From positions 1 through 54,153 of IMG/VR virus record IMGVR_UViG_3300048797_000107: a DNA stretch of 54,153 bases; one strand, given 5' to 3'. The position numbers were made by a program, and so were the translations under genes. Source of the DNA: a virus. Position 1 is the first letter of the stretch. Each line of letters begins with the position of its first letter. This document shows positions 52,422 to 54,153 of this stretch, piece after piece. The notes under the pieces were generated by a model. That model was not told the origin of the DNA, did no database searches, and saw only the letters and a list, made by a program, of their open reading frames with translations.

Positions 52422-52949
52422 TTATATATCCTTTCTGTATTTAAGTTCTTTACTTCTTTTTATAGTATCTTTCATTTTTTGCTTAGTTTCCTCTGAGTGT
52501 TTTTTACCTTGCCAAAAAGTGTTTCCTTTTTTTCTTTCTGACATTTTTAATTTAAACTCATCTGAATGTTTGTATCCTAAACTATTTTTATGCCCACAAC
52601 TATGTTTATTCCCTTTATTAAGTTCTCTCATTTTTTGCTTAGTTTCCTCAGATATATGAGCACCTAAACTTGAGCCAGCTATTGAGTTCATATTATAACA
52701 ATTTATTTGATTATCAAAATATTTATTGATATAATGTTGTTCCATACCAAGTAAACAGGAAATTGGACATTCGCAAATGATCTCAAATACCATTTCTTTG
52801 TATTTATTCCAAGCATTTTGGAGATATTTATTTTTATGTATATTTTTATTTAACTGATTTTTATGGTTAGTCCAACGACTTTTAAAGTTTATAGCAGAGC
52901 CTATGTAGGTTTTGCCGTTAATGGTGATACTGTAGATTCCGCTAGCCAT
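52422..52949 (-). CDS. GIY-YIG homing endonuclease, AT-rich
   Basis: 175 residues from ATG 52949, two bases after the upstream stop. ASGIYSITI and TYIGSA form the core, with FKSRWTNHKN, G-M-E-Q-H-Y and CYNMNSIAGSSLGA closing the fold. NUMOD3-type motifs follow (SEETKQKMRELNKGN, SDEFKLKMSERKKGN, SEETKQKMKDTIKR). Its base composition is far more AT-rich than the fibre genes on either side, so it looks recently acquired. The stop is two bases before the next fibre ATG. Confidence 0.9.
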   Translation of the reverse strand: MASGIYSITINGKTYIGSAINFKSRWTNHKNQLNKNIHKNKYLQNAWNKYKEMVFEIICECPISCLLGMEQHYINKYFDNQINCYNMNSIAGSSLGAHISEETKQKMRELNKGNKHSCGHKNSLGYKHSDEFKLKMSERKKGNTFWQGKKHSEETKQKMKDTIKRSKELKYRKDI

Positions 52950-52951
52950 GA

Positions 52952-53542
52952 TCAATTTCCAAACTGTAACTGGGAACGAATTGCAATTGCATAGGATTGT
53001 CTTGTTATATCCATAAAAGTCCACTCAGGATTGCCCCCACCTAGGGTTGCAATGTTGCCAACTGGAACTGGGTTTGAAATGGTGCTGAGGGTGGTAACAG
53101 CAGTGACACCGGTAACTGTGCTAACAGTGCCTAGGGTGAGACTTCCAGTGATTGCATCAATTGTGACTCTCTGCCTCTGTGCCACATCCTGTGTGGCCAT
53201 TGGTTCTAGCAAATCACAAATTTTTTGAAGTAGGAGATGGGTGTAAGCATCGTTCATTGCAGCGTTATCATTTGGAGCAGTCGTAGGTAGGTCGATGTAA
53301 ATCTGCAATGGGTCAGTGTTCAACATCGAAGTTGTGTTAAAGTCTAGAGTCAGAACATTACCCACCAGGATTCCACCATTAGGGGTTGGATCTGCAAAAT
53401 TGTATATGATGATATTTGGGTTCTCATTGGTTATGAGCAGAATTTGCTCTAGTGCAAACGGAGGGAGACCATTGAAGGTAATGGTCCGTGCCGCAGCGTT
53501 GAATTCGTATTGCCCAATGTCATGACCGATAAGTGTTTTCAT
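52952..53542 (-). CDS. Fibre- or baseplate-associated protein
   Basis: 196 residues; GGGGT ribosome binding site overlaps the end of the collagen-like gene. Begins KTLIGHDIGQYEFNAAARTI and continues as beta-rich sequence with a short helical segment (AAMNDAYTHLLLQKICDLLE) and a Thr/Val-rich end. The size and position between collagen-like and giant fibre genes suit a fibre-connector or chaperone-like role. No family recognised. Confidence 0.6.
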   Translation of the reverse strand: MKTLIGHDIGQYEFNAAARTITFNGLPPFALEQILLITNENPNIIIYNFADPTPNGGILVGNVLTLDFNTTSMLNTDPLQIYIDLPTTAPNDNAAMNDAYTHLLLQKICDLLEPMATQDVAQRQRVTIDAITGSLTLGTVSTVTGVTAVTTLSTISNPVPVGNIATLGGGNPEWTFMDITRQSYAIAIRSQLQFGN

Positions 53543-53545
53543 ATT

Positions 53546-54153
53546 TTACCCCAATGCCACAGCCATAGCGACTGCAAATGCTATACTAGCCCCACCACCC
53601 GTAGCTCCGGTCATTCCGGTTGCACCAGTGGGACCAGTCATGCCTGTGAGTCCGGTTGCACCATTCCCACCAGAACCAGTTCCTCCAGAAGAGGGTTGCC
53701 AACTAGCATCATAGTCTGTGGTGCTGTTCTTAGTTAGAACATCACCAGTATTTCCACCAGTAGGAACCCCCTCTCCGGTGGCTCCGGTGGCTCCAGTATT
53801 ACCTGTATTTCCGGGAGCTAGGACGCCAGTTAGACCGGTTACACCAGTTGCACCCTGGTTGCCCATAGAACCTGTCTGACCAGTGCCCCCAATTCCACCG
53901 GTCGCTCCACTTAGACCGGTATTCCCAACCCCTCCGGTCGCCCCACTCAGTCCAGTCAGGCCAGTATTTCCAACCCCTCCAGTCGCTCCGCTGTTTCCAG
54001 TCAAACCGATAAGGCCGGTGCCGCCTGTGGCTCCGCTCAGACCGGTAAGTCCAGTATTTCCAACCCCTCCGGTCGCTCCACTCAGTCCAGTCAGACCAGT
54101 ATTTCCAACCCCTCCGGTCGCTCCGCTGTTTCCAGTAAGGCCGGTGCCGCCTG
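53546..54153 (-). CDS. Collagen-like fibre protein, 5' end outside window
   Basis: The frame is open from the right edge to the TAA at 53546, so the N-terminus is missing. About 150 residues are Gly-X-Y repeats ([20 protein letters not shown]), interrupted by a non-collagen insert at about 53680-53790 containing [18 protein letters not shown]. It ends with a hydrophobic tail, [14 protein letters not shown], that could anchor a trimer. Collagen-like triple helices form rigid fibre shafts in phages. The repeat encodes 15 residues per 45 bases. Confidence 0.8.
   Translation of the reverse strand, partial: GGTGLTGNSGATGGVGNTGLTGLSGATGGVGNTGLTGLSGATGGTGLIGLTGNSGATGGVGNTGLTGLSGATGGVGNTGLSGATGGIGGTGQTGSMGNQGATGVTGLTGVLAPGNTGNTGATGATGEGVPTGGNTGDVLTKNSTTDYDASWQPSSGGTGSGGNGATGLTGMTGPTGATGMTGATGGGASIAFAVAMAVALG
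53913..54153 (-). repeat. 45-bp tandem repeat in the collagen-like gene
   Basis: Copies of a sequence around GTATTTCCAACCCCTCC begin at 53919, 53964, 54054 and 54099, spaced 45, 90 and 45 bases. Each unit encodes five Gly-X-Y triplets. The near-identity of copies indicates recent expansion by slippage or recombination, and continues past the right edge. Confidence 0.7.

Noticed and set aside
52419-52426. A second TATAAATA as a late promoter
   Set aside because: It overlaps the start codon of the giant fibre gene in an AT-rich join with an endonuclease gene, where such octamers are expected by chance, and leaves no room for a leader.
53880-54153. A CRISPR array
   Set aside because: The 45-base repeats have no unique spacers and encode continuous Gly-X-Y triplets in frame.
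1-54153. tRNA genes
   Set aside because: I looked on both strands for T-loop-like GGTTCRANYCC sequences with matching acceptor stems and found only partial matches inside genes. A tRNAscan search would settle it.
1-54153. Stop-codon reassignment, as seen in some large phages
   Set aside because: TAA, TAG and TGA all end clearly defined genes in this window, and no conserved family requires read-through of one of them. The interrupted gene at 15037-15848 does not behave like simple recoding because stops of different types occur in the gap.

Overview
The window reads as a contiguous piece of a large contractile-tailed bacteriophage genome (a myovirus, probably of jumbo class), recovered without its ends: the first gene runs off the left edge and the last (a collagen-like fibre) runs off the right. 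The evidence is a tail sheath, a tail-tube-like protein, a prohead protease, a scaffold-like acidic protein, an HK97-fold major capsid protein, several repeat-built fibres, and genes packed with overlapping start and stop codons. I saw no tRNA, rRNA, CRISPR array, integrase or insertion sequence. The host cannot be named from the sequence.

Layout. Positions 1-13883 (minus strand): an accessory and virion-associated block with Cys-rich proteins, two proteins with sigma-region-4-like helix-turn-helix segments, a SWIM zinc-finger protein, an EIQSD-domain protein and two homing endonucleases. Positions 14083-20627 (minus): the head module, in T4-like order of protease, acidic scaffold candidate, decoration-like protein, major capsid protein, preceded by the tail tube. 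Positions 21490-34857 (minus): tail and baseplate proteins, including a 1291-residue sheath. Positions 34891-38267 (plus): a UvrD/Rep helicase carrying an intein, and a dNMP kinase. Positions 38264-40552 (minus): small genes with a SprT-like metallopeptidase. Positions 40648-46769 (plus): a tightly coupled operon of glycosyltransferase and methyltransferase genes, including one 933-residue multidomain enzyme. Positions 46779-54153 (minus): tail fibres.

Mobile introns and endonucleases dominate the accessory content. Eight GIY-YIG and one HNH free-standing homing endonucleases plus one intein are present, most GIY-YIG genes being fitted between structural genes with a few bases of overlap or spacing.

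The most unusual locus is 15037-15848, directly upstream of the major capsid gene. A gene with a strong ribosome binding site stops after 55 codons, and its apparent continuation resumes beyond an RNA with a long closing helix, a three-way junction and a possible pseudoknot. The continuation has no start codon with a ribosome binding site. An AAU codon lies immediately before the stop and another immediately after the RNA structure. Either a very small self-splicing intron or a T4-gene-60-like translational bypass would explain this; the sequence alone does not decide.

A second theme is a recurring K-[TIV]-A-[AGS] tetrapeptide in the capsid protein N-terminus and in several putative head-interior proteins, a candidate processing site for the prohead protease.
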